This document shows, piece after piece, positions 19,202 through 29,723 of a stretch of 64,000 nt of DNA. The stretch comes from Prochlorococcus sp. AG-363-M17. Its GTDB lineage: Bacteria; Cyanobacteriota; Cyanobacteriia; PCC-6307; Cyanobiaceae. A model generated the notes under the pieces. It had not been told where the DNA came from, searched no databases, and was given only the letters and a program-made list of their open reading frames with translations. The first letter of the stretch is position 1. The number at the start of each line of letters is the position of its first letter. The stretch covers positions 1 through 64,000 of the forward strand of contig QCFS01000001.1 in the NCBI GenBank assembly GCA_003278365.1, given 5' to 3'. Position numbers and translations under genes: made by a program.

Positions 19202-20275
19202 TCAGATTTCCTTCAATAATGCATTGCCCATGTCCATGCAACCAAGTTGGGTAGTTCCTTTTTGCTTTAGATCATTAGTCCTAAGTCCTGCAGCCAAAAC
19301 ATTGTCTACTGCTCTTTCAAGCCCATCAGCTGCTTTAGATTCCTTAAGGGCAATCCTCAGCATCATTGCGGCAGAAAGAATCATTGCCATTGGATTGGCC
19401 TGATCTAGTCCAGCAAGGTCAGGTGCGGATCCATGAACTGGCTCAAAGAGTCCTGGCCCATTACTTCCTAATGATGCTGAGGGAAGCATTCCTATGGAGC
19501 CAGAAAGCATAGCGGCTTCGTCGCTAAGAATGTCTCCAAAGAGATTGCTGGTTAGAAGTACATCAAATTGACGAGGATCTTTGATTAACTGCATTGCAGC
19601 ATTATCTACATATAAGTGAGAGACATCTATGTCCTCATAATTCGTTGACAGCGATTCAATCCTTTCTCTCCATAGTTGGCTTACATCAAGTACATTTGCT
19701 TTATCAACCGAGCAAAGCTTCTTTCTTCTACTTTTAGCTATATCAAAAGCAACTTCAGCTATCCGGTCTATTTCTTTTTGGGAATAAGACATCGTATTGA
19801 AAGCTCTTTCTCCCTCATTTGTTTTAATCCTTCCTTTGGGATCTCCAAAATATATTCCACCTGTTAATTCACGTACAACCATTAGATCTACTCCTTCAAT
19901 AACTTCTGACTTTAGTGAGCTTGAATCTATTAGCGCCGGTCGAATCTGAACTGGTCGAAGATTCGCAAAGAGCTCTAATCCGGCTCTTAGTTGAAGCAAT
20001 CCAGTTTCAGGTTTTTTCTCTCTTGGGTTTTGATCGAACTTCGGGTCACCTATGGCAGCAAGAAGAACAGCATCACTCTTTTTACAAGCTTCGAGGGTAG
20101 ATTCTGGTAAAGGGGAGTTAGTGGCATTAATAGCAGCCCCGCCGATTAGATGCTCATCAAAGAACAATTCAAAGCCATGTTTTTTACTGATAGCTTCTAG
20201 TAGAGATTTTGTTACGGCGGTTATTTCTGGGCCAATACCATCGCCTGGAAGGAGAACAATGTGATGTTGTCTCAT
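19202..20275 (-). CDS. leuB: 3-isopropylmalate dehydrogenase
   Basis: NAD-dependent oxidative decarboxylation of 3-isopropylmalate in leucine synthesis. The protein has 357 residues. The start LLPGDGIGPEI, the substrate-contact LLQLRAGLELFANLRP, VRELTGGIYFG and FGDILSDEAAMLSGS are all present. lpxD lies 38 bases upstream on the same strand, so the four genes proB-lpxD-leuB-prk run in series without a clear terminator seen between them. Confidence 0.96.
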   Translation of the reverse strand: MRQHHIVLLPGDGIGPEITAVTKSLLEAISKKHGFELFFDEHLIGGAAINATNSPLPESTLEACKKSDAVLLAAIGDPKFDQNPREKKPETGLLQLRAGLELFANLRPVQIRPALIDSSSLKSEVIEGVDLMVVRELTGGIYFGDPKGRIKTNEGERAFNTMSYSQKEIDRIAEVAFDIAKSRRKKLCSVDKANVLDVSQLWRERIESLSTNYEDIDVSHLYVDNAAMQLIKDPRQFDVLLTSNLFGDILSDEAAMLSGSIGMLPSASLGSNGPGLFEPVHGSAPDLAGLDQANPMAMILSAAMMLRIALKESKAADGLERAVDNVLAAGLRTNDLKQKGTTQLGCMDMGNALLKEI

Positions 20276-20313
20276 AATTGTTTTACTAGTGATTTAAAGA
20301 AAAGTTGAGAAGA

Positions 20314-21357
20314 TCATTCAGAGCCTTCTTTCTTAAGCTCTCGAAGACTTCTTGTTATTTCTGGAAGCTTGCTAAAGGCAGCGGAGCATCGAAGCCAAAG
20401 CCGATTAGGGATAGCAGGATATCCACTTACCACTTCTCCAGGAGCAATTGATCCATGAATCCCACTTTTGGAACTTGCAATTGCTCTGTCCCCAATCTTT
20501 GCTCGATTGGCCACTCCGACCTGTCCTGCGAGGATTACTCCTTCTCCAAGAATGGCTCCGCCTGCGATGCCGACTTGCGAGGCTATTGCACAACCTTTTC
20601 CAGTTATAACTCCATGCCCAATCTGAACAAGGTTGTCAACTTTGGTTCCTGTTCCAATAAGAGTTTGCCCCACACATGGCCTGTCGATGGTTGAGCAAGA
20701 ACCTATTTCTACCTCACTCTCGAGAATAACCTTGCCAGTTTGTGGCATTTTTCTCCACCCACTGGGTGTTGGAACAAACCCAAATCCCTCAGACCCAATT
20801 ACGGCATTTGAATTGATAACGCATTGTTTGCCTAAATGGCAGTTGGGATGGATCACTGCATTTGCATGAATTTCAGTTGATTCACCAATTACAACGTTTT
20901 CGTAGATGACGACTCCTGGATGAATAATTGTTTTCGATCCAATTTGAACCTTTTTCCCAATAAATACATTTGCTCCAATCGATATATCTTCCCCGAGAGT
21001 TACCTCGTTTTCTATGACTGCTGAGGGATGGACACCTTTTTGGGGAACGGGTCGAGGATTAAGCAATTCAAGTATCTCTGCAAAGGCGAGTCTTGGATCA
21101 GAGGCAACTGCCCAAGCGATAGATTTTTTTTCTGCTTTAAGGCGCAGTTCTTCAATATTTGGAATTATTATTGCCCCTACATCACTTTCAGAAAGGGACG
21201 CTGTCAATGCATTTCCTTTCTCTAGGAAGCCAATTTGTGTGTCTTGTGCTTGATCTAGAGAGGCACCATTAATGATTTCGGGATCTGTCCCGAGCCCGTA
21301 AGAGAGAACACCTGCATTGCGCTCTTTCAGTGCTCTGATTAATTCGCTAAAATGCAT
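20314..21357 (-). CDS. lpxD: UDP-3-O-(3-hydroxyacyl)glucosamine N-acyltransferase
   Basis: Adds the N-linked hydroxyacyl chain in lipid A synthesis. I chose the ATG at 21357 (347 residues, [14 protein letters not shown]), which matches the family start and avoids overlapping proB; the frame is open to 21408. An N-terminal uridine-binding region is followed by a left-handed beta-helix of hexapeptides (about residues 110-300). The catalytic His lies in NLVQIGHGV. Presence shows that an outer-membrane lipid A is made. Confidence 0.93.
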   Translation of the reverse strand: MHFSELIRALKERNAGVLSYGLGTDPEIINGASLDQAQDTQIGFLEKGNALTASLSESDVGAIIIPNIEELRLKAEKKSIAWAVASDPRLAFAEILELLNPRPVPQKGVHPSAVIENEVTLGEDISIGANVFIGKKVQIGSKTIIHPGVVIYENVVIGESTEIHANAVIHPNCHLGKQCVINSNAVIGSEGFGFVPTPSGWRKMPQTGKVILESEVEIGSCSTIDRPCVGQTLIGTGTKVDNLVQIGHGVITGKGCAIASQVGIAGGAILGEGVILAGQVGVANRAKIGDRAIASSKSGIHGSIAPGEVVSGYPAIPNRLWLRCSAAFSKLPEITRSLRELKKEGSE

Positions 21358-21400
21358 AACAGGAAGACTGGCATGGCGGATCGTAATTCCCCTTAGTTGC

Positions 21401-22501
21401 TTAACCAAGGTTTTTAGATGTAATTACCATTACATCTCTATGCATTACAACAGTAGAACGGGTGGGTAGGCCTATTGAATTCCCTGCATTTAGGAGTTCT
21501 ATGCTGCTTAGTGAAGAGAGACCTCTCCCTATCTCTTTGCCTTCAAGATCAATTATTCTCACTGGTTGGTTTGCAGCGAATTCCCCAGAGACTTTTTTAA
21601 TGCCCACCAAAAGTAATGAGGCCCCCTTTTCTTTAATTGCATGGCAGGCCCCTTCATCTATATGAAGATCTCCGAGAGGTTTTAGGGCATGAGCTAGCCA
21701 GCTTTTTTTGTTGCCGATGGGTTTTGGACTGGGGTGAAAGACAGTTCCGCCTCTTGAACCATTAAGGAGTTCACTTAGTGCTTCAGGATTTCGTCCATCT
21801 GCCAGGTGCACTGTTATCCCACTCTCAGTGGCAATACGAGCAGCAGTTAATTTTGTTGTAATGCCGCCTGTTCCCCATTCACCTCCTTTTCCATTTAAGG
21901 ATTGAGTATCTATCTCTGAAAGGTTATTTGAATAAGCAACATCAGTTATGGGATGAGCTGATTCATTTTTTCTTGGATCAGATGAATAAAGTTTATCTAC
22001 ATCTGTAAGTAGAATAAGTTGATTAGCATCTACTGCGGTGGCTACAAGTGCTGAGAGGGTGTCATTATCACCGAAACGTAACTCTTCTTGAGAAAGTGTG
22101 TCGTTCTCATTGATAATTGGCATTACTCCTAATTCAAGAAGTCTTTGAAGTGTGTTTGAAGCATTATTATATCTTTGTCTTGATTCAAGATCGTAACGAG
22201 TAAGTAATACTTGAGCAACAAGTATTCCATGACTATTCATTGCTTCTTCATATTGAGCCATTAAATGGCCCTGACCTATTGCAGCGGCAGCTTGTAATGA
22301 CACAAAATCGTTAGGTCTTTGTTTTAATCCTAGTAGTCGTGATCCTATCCCAACGGCACCACTAGATACAAGGATTATCCTTTCACCGTTTTGAATACTC
22401 TTTGCTAGATATTTGCAATAACTTCTTATTACTTCTAGGGTGTTTTTGTTTTTGGTCCCTCGAAGGAGGCTGGTCCCAATTTTTACTATCCATAGGGACA
22501 T
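21401..22501 (-). CDS. proB: Glutamate 5-kinase
   Basis: Phosphorylates glutamate, the first step of proline synthesis. The 366-residue protein has an amino-acid kinase domain ([10 protein letters not shown] at the start, [46 protein letters not shown]) and a C-terminal PUA domain from about residue 275. Proline inhibits the E. coli-type enzyme. It lies 3 bases after the YqeG phosphatase start region's stop-strand neighbour and probably shares its transcript. Confidence 0.95.
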   Translation of the reverse strand: MSLWIVKIGTSLLRGTKNKNTLEVIRSYCKYLAKSIQNGERIILVSSGAVGIGSRLLGLKQRPNDFVSLQAAAAIGQGHLMAQYEEAMNSHGILVAQVLLTRYDLESRQRYNNASNTLQRLLELGVMPIINENDTLSQEELRFGDNDTLSALVATAVDANQLILLTDVDKLYSSDPRKNESAHPITDVAYSNNLSEIDTQSLNGKGGEWGTGGITTKLTAARIATESGITVHLADGRNPEALSELLNGSRGGTVFHPSPKPIGNKKSWLAHALKPLGDLHIDEGACHAIKEKGASLLLVGIKKVSGEFAANQPVRIIDLEGKEIGRGLSSLSSIELLNAGNSIGLPTRSTVVMHRDVMVITSKNLG

Positions 22502-22504
22502 GAT

Positions 22505-23005
22505 TTATGCTCCGAGTAAAGAGGCTACTTTCTGTTCTAGACGTTGAATTAAATTACTATTTGAGGGCTTTCCATTCTCTATTAGTGGACGAACTAGGAC
22601 TGTATAAAGTCCTAGGCGATTGCCTACAAGTACATCGGTGAAAATCCGATCACCAATAATTGCTATATGGGAGGGGGCGATTTGAAGGCTATTTATGATT
22701 TTCAGTAAGGAGGCCTTTCGAGGTTTAGCTGCTCCGTAGGAGTAACTTAGCCCTAGCTGAGTTCCTACTGAACCTATTCTCTTTGAGGATGGATTATTAC
22801 TTAGTAGATGTAGCCTAAGATTGCTTTTTGCTTCTTCAGCCCAACTTCTTACTGGCTCAGGGATTGTTACATCTTTCCCTGCAAGAAGGGTGCCATCTAC
22901 ATCTAGTACTAAGGCTTGTACATTTCGTTCGATGAAATGTTGGATAGGGATTTGTGGAAGTATTAGACCAGGTTCCCAATCAGGCTTAAGCCAATGTTGG
23001 CTCAT
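22505..23005 (-). CDS. YqeG-family HAD phosphatase
   Basis: A 166-residue HAD IIIA-type hydrolase. Motif I is VLDVDGTLLAG (Asp nucleophile), motif II is LLSNNPSSKR, and motif III is GDRIFTDVLVGNRLG. This family acts on phosphate esters such as phosphatidylglycerophosphate in some relatives (GEP4/PgpP), which would pair with pgsA elsewhere in this window; that link is inference. Its start base touches the stop of the DUF3727 gene, and proB follows after 3 bases. Confidence 0.85.
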   Translation of the reverse strand: MSQHWLKPDWEPGLILPQIPIQHFIERNVQALVLDVDGTLLAGKDVTIPEPVRSWAEEAKSNLRLHLLSNNPSSKRIGSVGTQLGLSYSYGAAKPRKASLLKIINSLQIAPSHIAIIGDRIFTDVLVGNRLGLYTVLVRPLIENGKPSNSNLIQRLEQKVASLLGA

Positions 23006-23547
23006 TAGTGCAAAGGCTCCCTCTCTTCTAATTCTGCTTCGATAAGAGGTTGAACTTTATCGAACTCATCACCTTCAACAAGAATAGCTTGTCCGTCTAC
23101 TATTTGAGCAACAACAAAAAATGGGTCTAGAGGTATATAGAGTCCATATTCATGGTCTTCTACTTTGAAGCTTACTAGTAATTCATAGGTTTCTGATTCA
23201 TCATCAATTGAATCCTCTTCGAGTTCTTCAGGATCTGGTTCTTCTAGTTCGCCTGTAACTGTAAGTGTAACGGCAGATCGCAGAAGAGTTAAGTCGTGCT
23301 CTTGTAAAACTACATCAGCTACAGCGAGGATTGGTTCGCTACTTGCTATGGTTTCGATTAATTCGGGATCATCATTTTCTCTTAGTTTGAATAAAGAGAC
23401 AGGTGTGTCTACAGGAGTCATAAGTGCATATTCTTTGTCGCCCAGGGGAATTAGCTGTTCCAAAAAACACAATAGATCCGACCCTTTGCTATCACTTACA
23501 ACTACTGTTGGCACTTCGCCGCTGTTATTAGGAACTGAGGCGGACAT
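23005..23547 (-). CDS. DUF3727-type conserved cyanobacterial protein
   Basis: A 180-residue acidic soluble protein with two similar halves: VVSDSKGSDLLCFLEQLIPLGDKEYALMTPVDTP, split here across residues 17-50, and a second copy of the same strand pattern around residues 120-165 (SFKVEDHEYGLYIPLDPFF). A Glu/Asp-rich linker joins them. Plastid homologues exist, but the function is unknown. The stop overlaps the YqeG start by one base. Confidence 0.75.
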   Translation of the reverse strand: MSASVPNNSGEVPTVVVSDSKGSDLLCFLEQLIPLGDKEYALMTPVDTPVSLFKLRENDDPELIETIASSEPILAVADVVLQEHDLTLLRSAVTLTVTGELEEPDPEELEEDSIDDESETYELLVSFKVEDHEYGLYIPLDPFFVVAQIVDGQAILVEGDEFDKVQPLIEAELEEREPLH

Positions 23548-23612
23548 GAGTTATTAGGGTTTTAATCATTATCTATCAGTTTTATCACTTTGCTTACTGG
23601 TTAGGTGGCTAA

Positions 23613-24050
23613 TTAGACCGGTTTTAGTTCGGGACCTTCCCTTAGCCATTGTTCAATAAAAAGAGCTGCTGCCGCACTGTCAAGACGACCACTGCGATCT
23701 CCTTTAAGGTTGTAAACCTCGCCGGCCTCCCAGCTTGTGCTGTGTTCATTAATTAATGCAAGAGGTAGTTGCAGAGCTTGCGCTAACTTTTCGCCATATT
23801 TTTGACATTTGATGGATTGTTTTGTGGGAAGGCCAGTTGAATCCAAAGGTATCCCAACGATCAACCCTTTGACTAGACGAATAGAACAATGATTTTTAAA
23901 AGTTTTGAGGTCTGTAGAAAAGTTCCCTCTACAAATTGCTGGTAGTTGTGTGATTGTGATACCTAATGGATCACATCCTGCAATGCCTATCCTTTTGCTA
24001 CCTACGTCAACCCCCAATACTGAACATGGTTTAGGGCAAGTGGTTCTCAT
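23613..24050 (-). CDS. ruvX: Holliday junction resolvase-like protein (YqgF family)
   Basis: A 145-residue RNase H-fold nuclease. The N-terminal [14 protein letters not shown] holds the first catalytic Asp, [14 protein letters not shown] the Glu/Asp region position, and [14 protein letters not shown] the last helix with the closing Asp. It is linked to pre-16S rRNA maturation as well as recombination. The start ATG shares a base with the stop of the upstream GNAT gene. Confidence 0.88.
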   Translation of the reverse strand: MRTTCPKPCSVLGVDVGSKRIGIAGCDPLGITITQLPAICRGNFSTDLKTFKNHCSIRLVKGLIVGIPLDSTGLPTKQSIKCQKYGEKLAQALQLPLALINEHSTSWEAGEVYNLKGDRSGRLDSAAAALFIEQWLREGPELKPV

Positions 24051-25105
24051 TATCTTCTTTCAAGGCTGGGAGTTGGAAGTTGACGTTGTTGAGGTTGCAA
24101 TCTTCCTAACATTGATTCAAGGGGTTTCGCCTTAGTTATCACTCGTGGTGAGCTTTGACGTCTCCAAAGACTTCTTCCAAGCAATAGTTTCTCGTTGTCA
24201 CGCCTCCATTCGAGGGCTTCTAGCACTTCCTTTATATGTTGATCATCTGAGCTGATTTCCAGTTGAAATTCTTCTGATTGTATAGGGAGTTTTCTCAAAA
24301 TTATAGGTAATGCATTTGTCAATCGATGATCCCAGGCAATGTCCCTTACTAGCTGAACTACTTCGTTATTCATAATCCCTGGATAACTTGTAAGCCCTAG
24401 TAGTGCCGTCTTTGAGTCTGGGTTGCTATTTAGAAGAACTCCACAGGAAGATTTATTTTTATTGAGCACATCTTTCCACTGTCGATCAAGTATTTGCCTA
24501 AGGTGGCTAGATAGGCTTGATTGTTCTAAAGACCAAAGGTTAGGTGCATTTTCTCTGGACAACCTTTGCCATTGCAAGTCTCTAGGAAGAGATGTTCCAA
24601 TATCTTCCTTTGCTGTTTGGATGAAATCTTTGGTAGGTGACCAATATTCCAGAAGCTTTAGAGGTTGAAAACCAAGCTCTCTTAGTATTGACAACTGTTT
24701 TTCGTCATTTGCTCCGCACCTCACAACCCAACTATTAATTGATTCATTCCCGTGGTCAAAAGCTTTTTGAATGAGCGCTATCTGGGCATCTTTAAGGGAA
24801 CAGTTCGTGGGCTCTGTAAAAGGTTTTGTGAAATCAATAGACCAACAAGTCCCTCTTCGATTATATGGATGCAATAAAAGGATTCCGATTGCTTTTTGAT
24901 CTTCAAGTGCCATTAAGCAAAATGGTTGTCTTCTAGGGAGAATTCCAGGAAATTTGCTTTCTGCGTGAGCCAACCAGCTTCTTAATAGTAGGTTTTGGAG
25001 CCACAGTGTTTGATCAGCATTCGCGCTCGAATTGAGCATGGGAAAATGGGTCGGTTTAAGCGACTCAATTCGAAGACTGCTGCGGGATGCTTCGAGAAGG
25101 CTCAA
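24050..25105 (-). CDS. GNAT-like acetyltransferase domain protein (351 aa)
   Basis: A cyanobacterial conserved protein. The first 150 residues show a GNAT pattern: [21 protein letters not shown] as the central strands and [17 protein letters not shown] as the end helix and strand. The C-terminal half (about 170-330) looks like a second, more divergent GNAT-type fold. The CoA-binding loop is not textbook, so activity is uncertain. It overlaps ruvX by one base. Confidence 0.65.
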   Translation of the reverse strand: MSLLEASRSSLRIESLKPTHFPMLNSSANADQTLWLQNLLLRSWLAHAESKFPGILPRRQPFCLMALEDQKAIGILLLHPYNRRGTCWSIDFTKPFTEPTNCSLKDAQIALIQKAFDHGNESINSWVVRCGANDEKQLSILRELGFQPLKLLEYWSPTKDFIQTAKEDIGTSLPRDLQWQRLSRENAPNLWSLEQSSLSSHLRQILDRQWKDVLNKNKSSCGVLLNSNPDSKTALLGLTSYPGIMNNEVVQLVRDIAWDHRLTNALPIILRKLPIQSEEFQLEISSDDQHIKEVLEALEWRRDNEKLLLGRSLWRRQSSPRVITKAKPLESMLGRLQPQQRQLPTPSLERR

Positions 25106-25168
25106 TTTTAAAAAATGACCTAACTTAAATCTATCCTTAATTGATTCATTGGCTAGGGTTTGAAAGAT

Positions 25169-26329
25169 TTAATTTTTAGGCCGCACTAATACAATAGGAG
25201 TCTGTTCATTTGCATTTCCTGCAGGATTGCTCCTAAGAGCATGTACTAGGAGATCTTCATTGCAATCTGTGCTTGAAGCTAGAATCTTCACTCTGCCAAG
25301 GTCATTTACGTCAACAATTGCTATATCTACACCAAGGGTTCTTGCGGCCTCCATACAAATCTTTTTTGGCATGTATGGACCCAGAACTATATTTTGGTCG
25401 TAAGGAGGTGTGGTTCCTGTTATATCATCTATGAGACGTGCTTGATCTCCAGCTAGGCGATAAAAGCCACCTTTTATTCCTATTAGCTTTAGTAATATTC
25501 CAAGGAAAACGGAAACAGTGACTCGTGATGGTCCAACTATATCTATTAGACTTTGAAGTCCACAAGCAGTAGCAAGACTGCTTGTGGGATGAAACGCCTT
25601 ACATAAAATGAGCGCAACCTTGCTTGGCCTGATTGTACTAGGATGTCGGTACCTATTTTGCATTATTGCTACAGGTGTTTCTCCTATAGTAATAATATCT
25701 CCAGGCTTTCTTATATGTCTCGTATAGCAATCTAATACTTCCACCGTATTATCAAGAGTACCAAGTAAATGAGTTTTTATAGGTAGTATATCAAACTCAC
25801 TATGTTCAATGAAACTTGACTCAGATGTGATCAATTTTTTGCATTCTTCAAGTGTTACTAAAAAACCATTCCGACATTTTATGTATCCAAATGGACCATA
25901 ATTAACCCACTTGATATCTACCCATAAGCTTTTTGGTGGTTCACTCTCTATATTAATTCCTTCAATAGTAATTTGAACCTTAACCATCGTACTCTTGTTG
26001 CTTTTTACTATGTATGCATACCAGTAACCATCTTTCCTAAGGGGTTCTTCCGAATGTTGTGGGTAAACTTGTGTAGTTAGTTTGAAGTTATTTATTGGAT
26101 GAGGAGAGAGTAATATTGGACTTACAGTTAGCTCTGGAATCATAACTTCTATCTTCCTGTTCACATTACTAATTTTTATATAGCCTGTTACGTCAATTTT
26201 TAAACCATCTTGAGTTTTCTTCCAATTTTGGGCTTCTAGAATAAGTGGGGAAGAAGGTTTTGTTTTATGCTTGACTTCAAGCATAATGAACGCGATTACA
26301 ATTAGAAGAAGAAAAAGTAAAATAGTCAT
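25169..26329 (-). CDS. CofE-like (F420-0:gamma-glutamyl ligase domain) membrane-anchored protein
   Basis: A 386-residue protein with one N-terminal membrane segment (residues 1-17), a beta-rich region (about 35-160) and a C-terminal domain like coenzyme F420-0 gamma-glutamyl ligase. The last has GDIITIGETPVAIMQ, SLIDIVGPSR, DDITGTTPPYDQ and LGVDIAIVDVNDLG. F420 itself is not expected in Prochlorococcus, so the ligase fold may act on another substrate. It is common in cyanobacteria as an uncharacterised protein. Confidence 0.7.
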   Translation of the reverse strand: MTILLFLLLIVIAFIMLEVKHKTKPSSPLILEAQNWKKTQDGLKIDVTGYIKISNVNRKIEVMIPELTVSPILLSPHPINNFKLTTQVYPQHSEEPLRKDGYWYAYIVKSNKSTMVKVQITIEGINIESEPPKSLWVDIKWVNYGPFGYIKCRNGFLVTLEECKKLITSESSFIEHSEFDILPIKTHLLGTLDNTVEVLDCYTRHIRKPGDIITIGETPVAIMQNRYRHPSTIRPSKVALILCKAFHPTSSLATACGLQSLIDIVGPSRVTVSVFLGILLKLIGIKGGFYRLAGDQARLIDDITGTTPPYDQNIVLGPYMPKKICMEAARTLGVDIAIVDVNDLGRVKILASSTDCNEDLLVHALRSNPAGNANEQTPIVLVRPKN

Positions 26330-26437
26330 TTTAGAAATGTTTGATGTTTAGCTTATTCTTTACGATGAATTTTTCTTCGTACCATAAGCTTAAGATTGTA
26401 TAGGCTGGAGATTAGTGGAGTTGGTATTTTTGAAAAT

Positions 26438-26974
26438 CTATTCCACTGATGGCTCTGAGTTGTATTCGTTGAAGCTCTTGATCTTTATTGATATATTTGG
26501 CAGATCAGCTCCAGTGGCTGAACTTATTGCTTTGTTTATTTTTTCAAGTGATACTTGACCATCCTCATCAAGTTTTATATCTCCATTACCATCTAATACA
26601 ACTACCTGTGGAATTCGTCCATTCCAATAATAATTAGGTTCCCTAGGATCGTTTTTAGGTTTATTTTGAAGCTGGTCAGTTGTTAATGGGAGGAGATCGA
26701 TTGTGTTGCTCCAAATTAATTTTATTGCAGAAACAGATGGAGCAAATGCTTTGCTATCAGCACTGTCATCCAGGTAAAAGACCAAAACACTTGTGCGCTT
26801 TTTATCTAGGGACTCTGCTAGTGAGTTAGGAGGAGGTACTAAAGAGCCATTCCCTGTATAAATAGGAAAGATATTGCCGTCATAGCTGTTCGTATCCCTG
26901 GCAGCATTGCCTGGCTGCGCAAATATGACAAAGACAAGGCTTATTACGATGATTAACTTTCTTAAGTTGTTCAT
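26438..26974 (-). CDS. Exported thioredoxin-fold protein, thylakoid candidate
   Basis: A 178-residue protein with a clear signal peptide (residues 1-24, ending GNAA). The mature part has a thioredoxin-like pattern: SVLVFYLDDSADSKAF where the CxxC would be, RIPQVVVLDGNGDI with the cis-proline, and a final helix. No CxxC exists, so it is not a redox enzyme of the usual kind. I associate this family with photosystem I accumulation in thylakoids; that is recall, not shown by the sequence. Confidence 0.7.
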   Translation of the reverse strand: MNNLRKLIIVISLVFVIFAQPGNAARDTNSYDGNIFPIYTGNGSLVPPPNSLAESLDKKRTSVLVFYLDDSADSKAFAPSVSAIKLIWSNTIDLLPLTTDQLQNKPKNDPREPNYYWNGRIPQVVVLDGNGDIKLDEDGQVSLEKINKAISSATGADLPNISIKIKSFNEYNSEPSVE

Positions 26975-27022
26975 GACATTTATTGGAAAGAATTTTGGGT
27001 GTTTGTTTCTTAGAGGTTTTCT

Positions 27023-28672
27023 TTACCCCCTGCCAAGACTACGCCCCATCCCTTGAGCAATGCCACGCCCTATCAAACCAATGGCCCTCCCAATAACTTG
27101 TGTTAGTAAGACAACCATGAGATCGCCGATACGTTTGACAAGTGATTGAACCTGGGGTGCTAGAGCATCTCTTGCTTCTATTAGCAAGGCAACCTGTTGT
27201 TGCCACCAGCCAAGATCTCGAAGCTCGTCATCACGGGTTTCAGTAATTGTTAAAGGCTCAATTTTTCCTTGCGATAGCTTATAAAAGAGTCTTTTGCTTT
27301 CGTAAAGCCTTATGGGCCTCTCTATGAGATTCTGCCAACGTACTTGACTATTTAACTGATTTCGATACCGTTCTAGTTCTCTGGTTGAGATTAGATGTTC
27401 GCTTAGCATATATCTACGAAGTTCAGGCCATTCTGCACAGGCTTCTAGTACTTCCGAACTTATTAATTCGGCGGTCCTTACTAGCCAATTACTTATGAAT
27501 ATTTCCAGATGTATTAATGCTCGTGGGTCGTCAGAAGGCAGAAGCTGGCCCTCAACTAATACAGGCTTGTCACTTAGTAGAGGATCAAGCATTCGCTTTG
27601 GTTCTGGTAGTTCTTCATCTACCTGAAGGAGCTCTGTCAATTCAATTAATTGCTCTGAGAGAGGATTAAGTTCATCGCCTCTTGGGATTTGGAGATAATT
27701 CCCTGCCATGATGCGAAGCGATTGCTGTCTGATCTCGAGTTGAAGGTCCTTCCATAGGCTTTCTCCAGATCTTTCTGAATTTAGATTTGTCCTGAGTCGC
27801 ATTACTACTTGGTCAAGTTGATTAAGCAGTGCATTCATTAAGTCTCTTCTACGAGTGCTGTTTAGGGCTTCAATCGCCAGAAGACTTCCTGTTGAATTAT
27901 TAACTTCTCCTTCAATAACTTGCTTGAGCCTTTCTTGGATTGCGTTCCAGACGCCTACTGAATTGCGTTCTTTTAGGGTTATGTCCGTACCATAGCGAAT
28001 TGAACTGAGCTCACTTTTATTAATAACTAATCGATCAGAGTTACTTGATGGAGTCTTTGAATAATTTTTTGATCTAACTGGCCCCCATAGCCATAGTATT
28101 AATGAACGAGCGCTTTTCAATTCTCTAATTCGACCATTCACTACGATTAAGAAAAGACGAGTCTGCTTTGCTCGGCTGACAATTCTTTCTAGCTTAGTTA
28201 GATCACTATTTATTTGTTGAAGAGCACTTGCTAGTAGCCATTCACCTAGCCCTATCGGTACAAGTTGAGATACCCCTATTGAATTGGAGGTGTCCTTGAG
28301 CCTTACAATTCTTCCGCCTTCTAAAATTGTTTTTATTGCTTCATTTAGGGTCTTTATGTCAGGAGCTTGAAGTAATCCAGCACATTCGAGAAGGAGTAGT
28401 TCAGATGCGGCTATACGAATATTGTCGGGCAGTAGTAATAAAACTGAGGTTGGCTCCCAATTCTTATGTAAGCGCTGTAGCTCTATCTGTATGGAACTTA
28501 GGGCTTCTAGATTCTCTATAGACCAGATAATAAGAGAAGGATGCTTCGTTAACTCATCTGGCTTAGCGTAGACAATTAGCTCGGTGTTTGTACGAGTGAG
28601 TTCTATGGCTAGGGATTCAGCAAGCAAATCTGATGCCAACAAAAGAATTTGGTTTGGTGTGCTGTTTGCCAA
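27023..28672 (-). CDS. DUF3685/Ycf55-like conserved protein (549 aa)
   Basis: A large cyanobacterial protein with an N-terminal response-regulator-like alpha/beta region (about residues 1-110, LLLASDLLAESLAIEL) and a long helical remainder. It ends in a glycine-rich hydrophobic segment (VVLLTQVIGRAIGLIGRGIAQ) that may bind membrane. The N-terminal region lacks an obvious phosphorylatable Asp pocket. Plastid-encoded Ycf55 is similar. The function is unknown. Confidence 0.7.
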   Translation of the reverse strand: MANSTPNQILLLASDLLAESLAIELTRTNTELIVYAKPDELTKHPSLIIWSIENLEALSSIQIELQRLHKNWEPTSVLLLLPDNIRIAASELLLLECAGLLQAPDIKTLNEAIKTILEGGRIVRLKDTSNSIGVSQLVPIGLGEWLLASALQQINSDLTKLERIVSRAKQTRLFLIVVNGRIRELKSARSLILWLWGPVRSKNYSKTPSSNSDRLVINKSELSSIRYGTDITLKERNSVGVWNAIQERLKQVIEGEVNNSTGSLLAIEALNSTRRRDLMNALLNQLDQVVMRLRTNLNSERSGESLWKDLQLEIRQQSLRIMAGNYLQIPRGDELNPLSEQLIELTELLQVDEELPEPKRMLDPLLSDKPVLVEGQLLPSDDPRALIHLEIFISNWLVRTAELISSEVLEACAEWPELRRYMLSEHLISTRELERYRNQLNSQVRWQNLIERPIRLYESKRLFYKLSQGKIEPLTITETRDDELRDLGWWQQQVALLIEARDALAPQVQSLVKRIGDLMVVLLTQVIGRAIGLIGRGIAQGMGRSLGRG

Positions 28673-28853
28673 ATTTGCTACTACCTAGCTTCTCTAGGCC
28701 AAACTTAACGAGCCTTTACGGAATACTCCAGTCCTATAGCATTATTTGCTAATAGTTAAACAATTCCCTTGCTTTTACCGGCAATAAATCGCATTAGAGG
28801 ACTAATTGCTCAGAACCATTGTTTTAGTTGACTATTTTTGCAACTACTGACTA

Positions 28854-29621
28854 TTAAGCAATAAAACTGTCTTTCTTTATTGAATCTTGAAGACGACCAT
28901 CTCCGATAGCTTGATTGGCCTCTTTTAGGGTGAAGGCTCCGTCATAGAGCGCTCTTCCAACTATGACAGCAGTTACTCCATATTGCTCAAGTTGTAAAAG
29001 AGAAAGCAAGTCACTCATTTTTCCAACCCCTCCAGAGGCTATAACAGGCACATGTGATGCAATTGCCATCTTTTTCATTGCATCGAGATTTGGACCTTGG
29101 AGGGTTCCATCAGTTTCTATATCTGTAGTAATAATTGCAGCAATATCTATATTTGAGTAATTCCTCGCTAAGTCTATTGCCGAAATCTCACTTGCCTTCG
29201 TCCAACCTCTAGTAGCAACTCTTCCTTTTTTTGCATCAATACCAATAACAATTTTGTTTGGGTGACGGTCGGCAAGATCATTAACCAGCTCTGGCTGTTC
29301 AATCGCTACTGTTCCAAGGATGACTCTGTCAACGCCGAGCTCTAGTAAAGCTTCTGCCCTTTCGATTGAACGTACACCCCCACCAACTTGTATTGGAATT
29401 TCTAAAGCGGTTGTTATTTGTTGGATAGATTGATCGTTTATTGGCTTACCTGTTTTCGCCCCATCAAGATCAACTAGATGCAAACGTCGTGCGCCTTGAT
29501 CCTGCCAAGATATCGCCTGCGCAACTGGATCATGATTGAAAAGTGTTACTTTTTCATAGTTACCTTGATTAAGGCGTACACAGGACCCTTCAAGTAGATC
29601 GATTGCTGGGATGATTTCCAT
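28854..29621 (-). CDS. hisA: Phosphoribosylformimino-5-aminoimidazole carboxamide ribotide isomerase
   Basis: Isomerises ProFAR to PRFAR in histidine synthesis. I chose the ATG at 29621 (255 residues, MEIIPAIDLLEGSCVRL), the family start; the frame is open nine codons upstream. It is a (beta/alpha)8 barrel with the catalytic Asp in AIDLL, HLVDLDGAKTG, the phosphate loop VGGGVRS, and the second catalytic Asp in TTDIETDGTLQGPN. It diverges from the epimerase gene, with about 100 bases between. Confidence 0.95.
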   Translation of the reverse strand: MEIIPAIDLLEGSCVRLNQGNYEKVTLFNHDPVAQAISWQDQGARRLHLVDLDGAKTGKPINDQSIQQITTALEIPIQVGGGVRSIERAEALLELGVDRVILGTVAIEQPELVNDLADRHPNKIVIGIDAKKGRVATRGWTKASEISAIDLARNYSNIDIAAIITTDIETDGTLQGPNLDAMKKMAIASHVPVIASGGVGKMSDLLSLLQLEQYGVTAVIVGRALYDGAFTLKEANQAIGDGRLQDSIKKDSFIA

Positions 29622-29723
29622 TGGGTTTTTAGTTAATCCTTTTATCAATATTGGTGTTGGTAGCCTTTAGCTTAAGTTGAACTAGTTACATACTTCAACG
29701 GTCACATTGAGGGAAGGACACCT

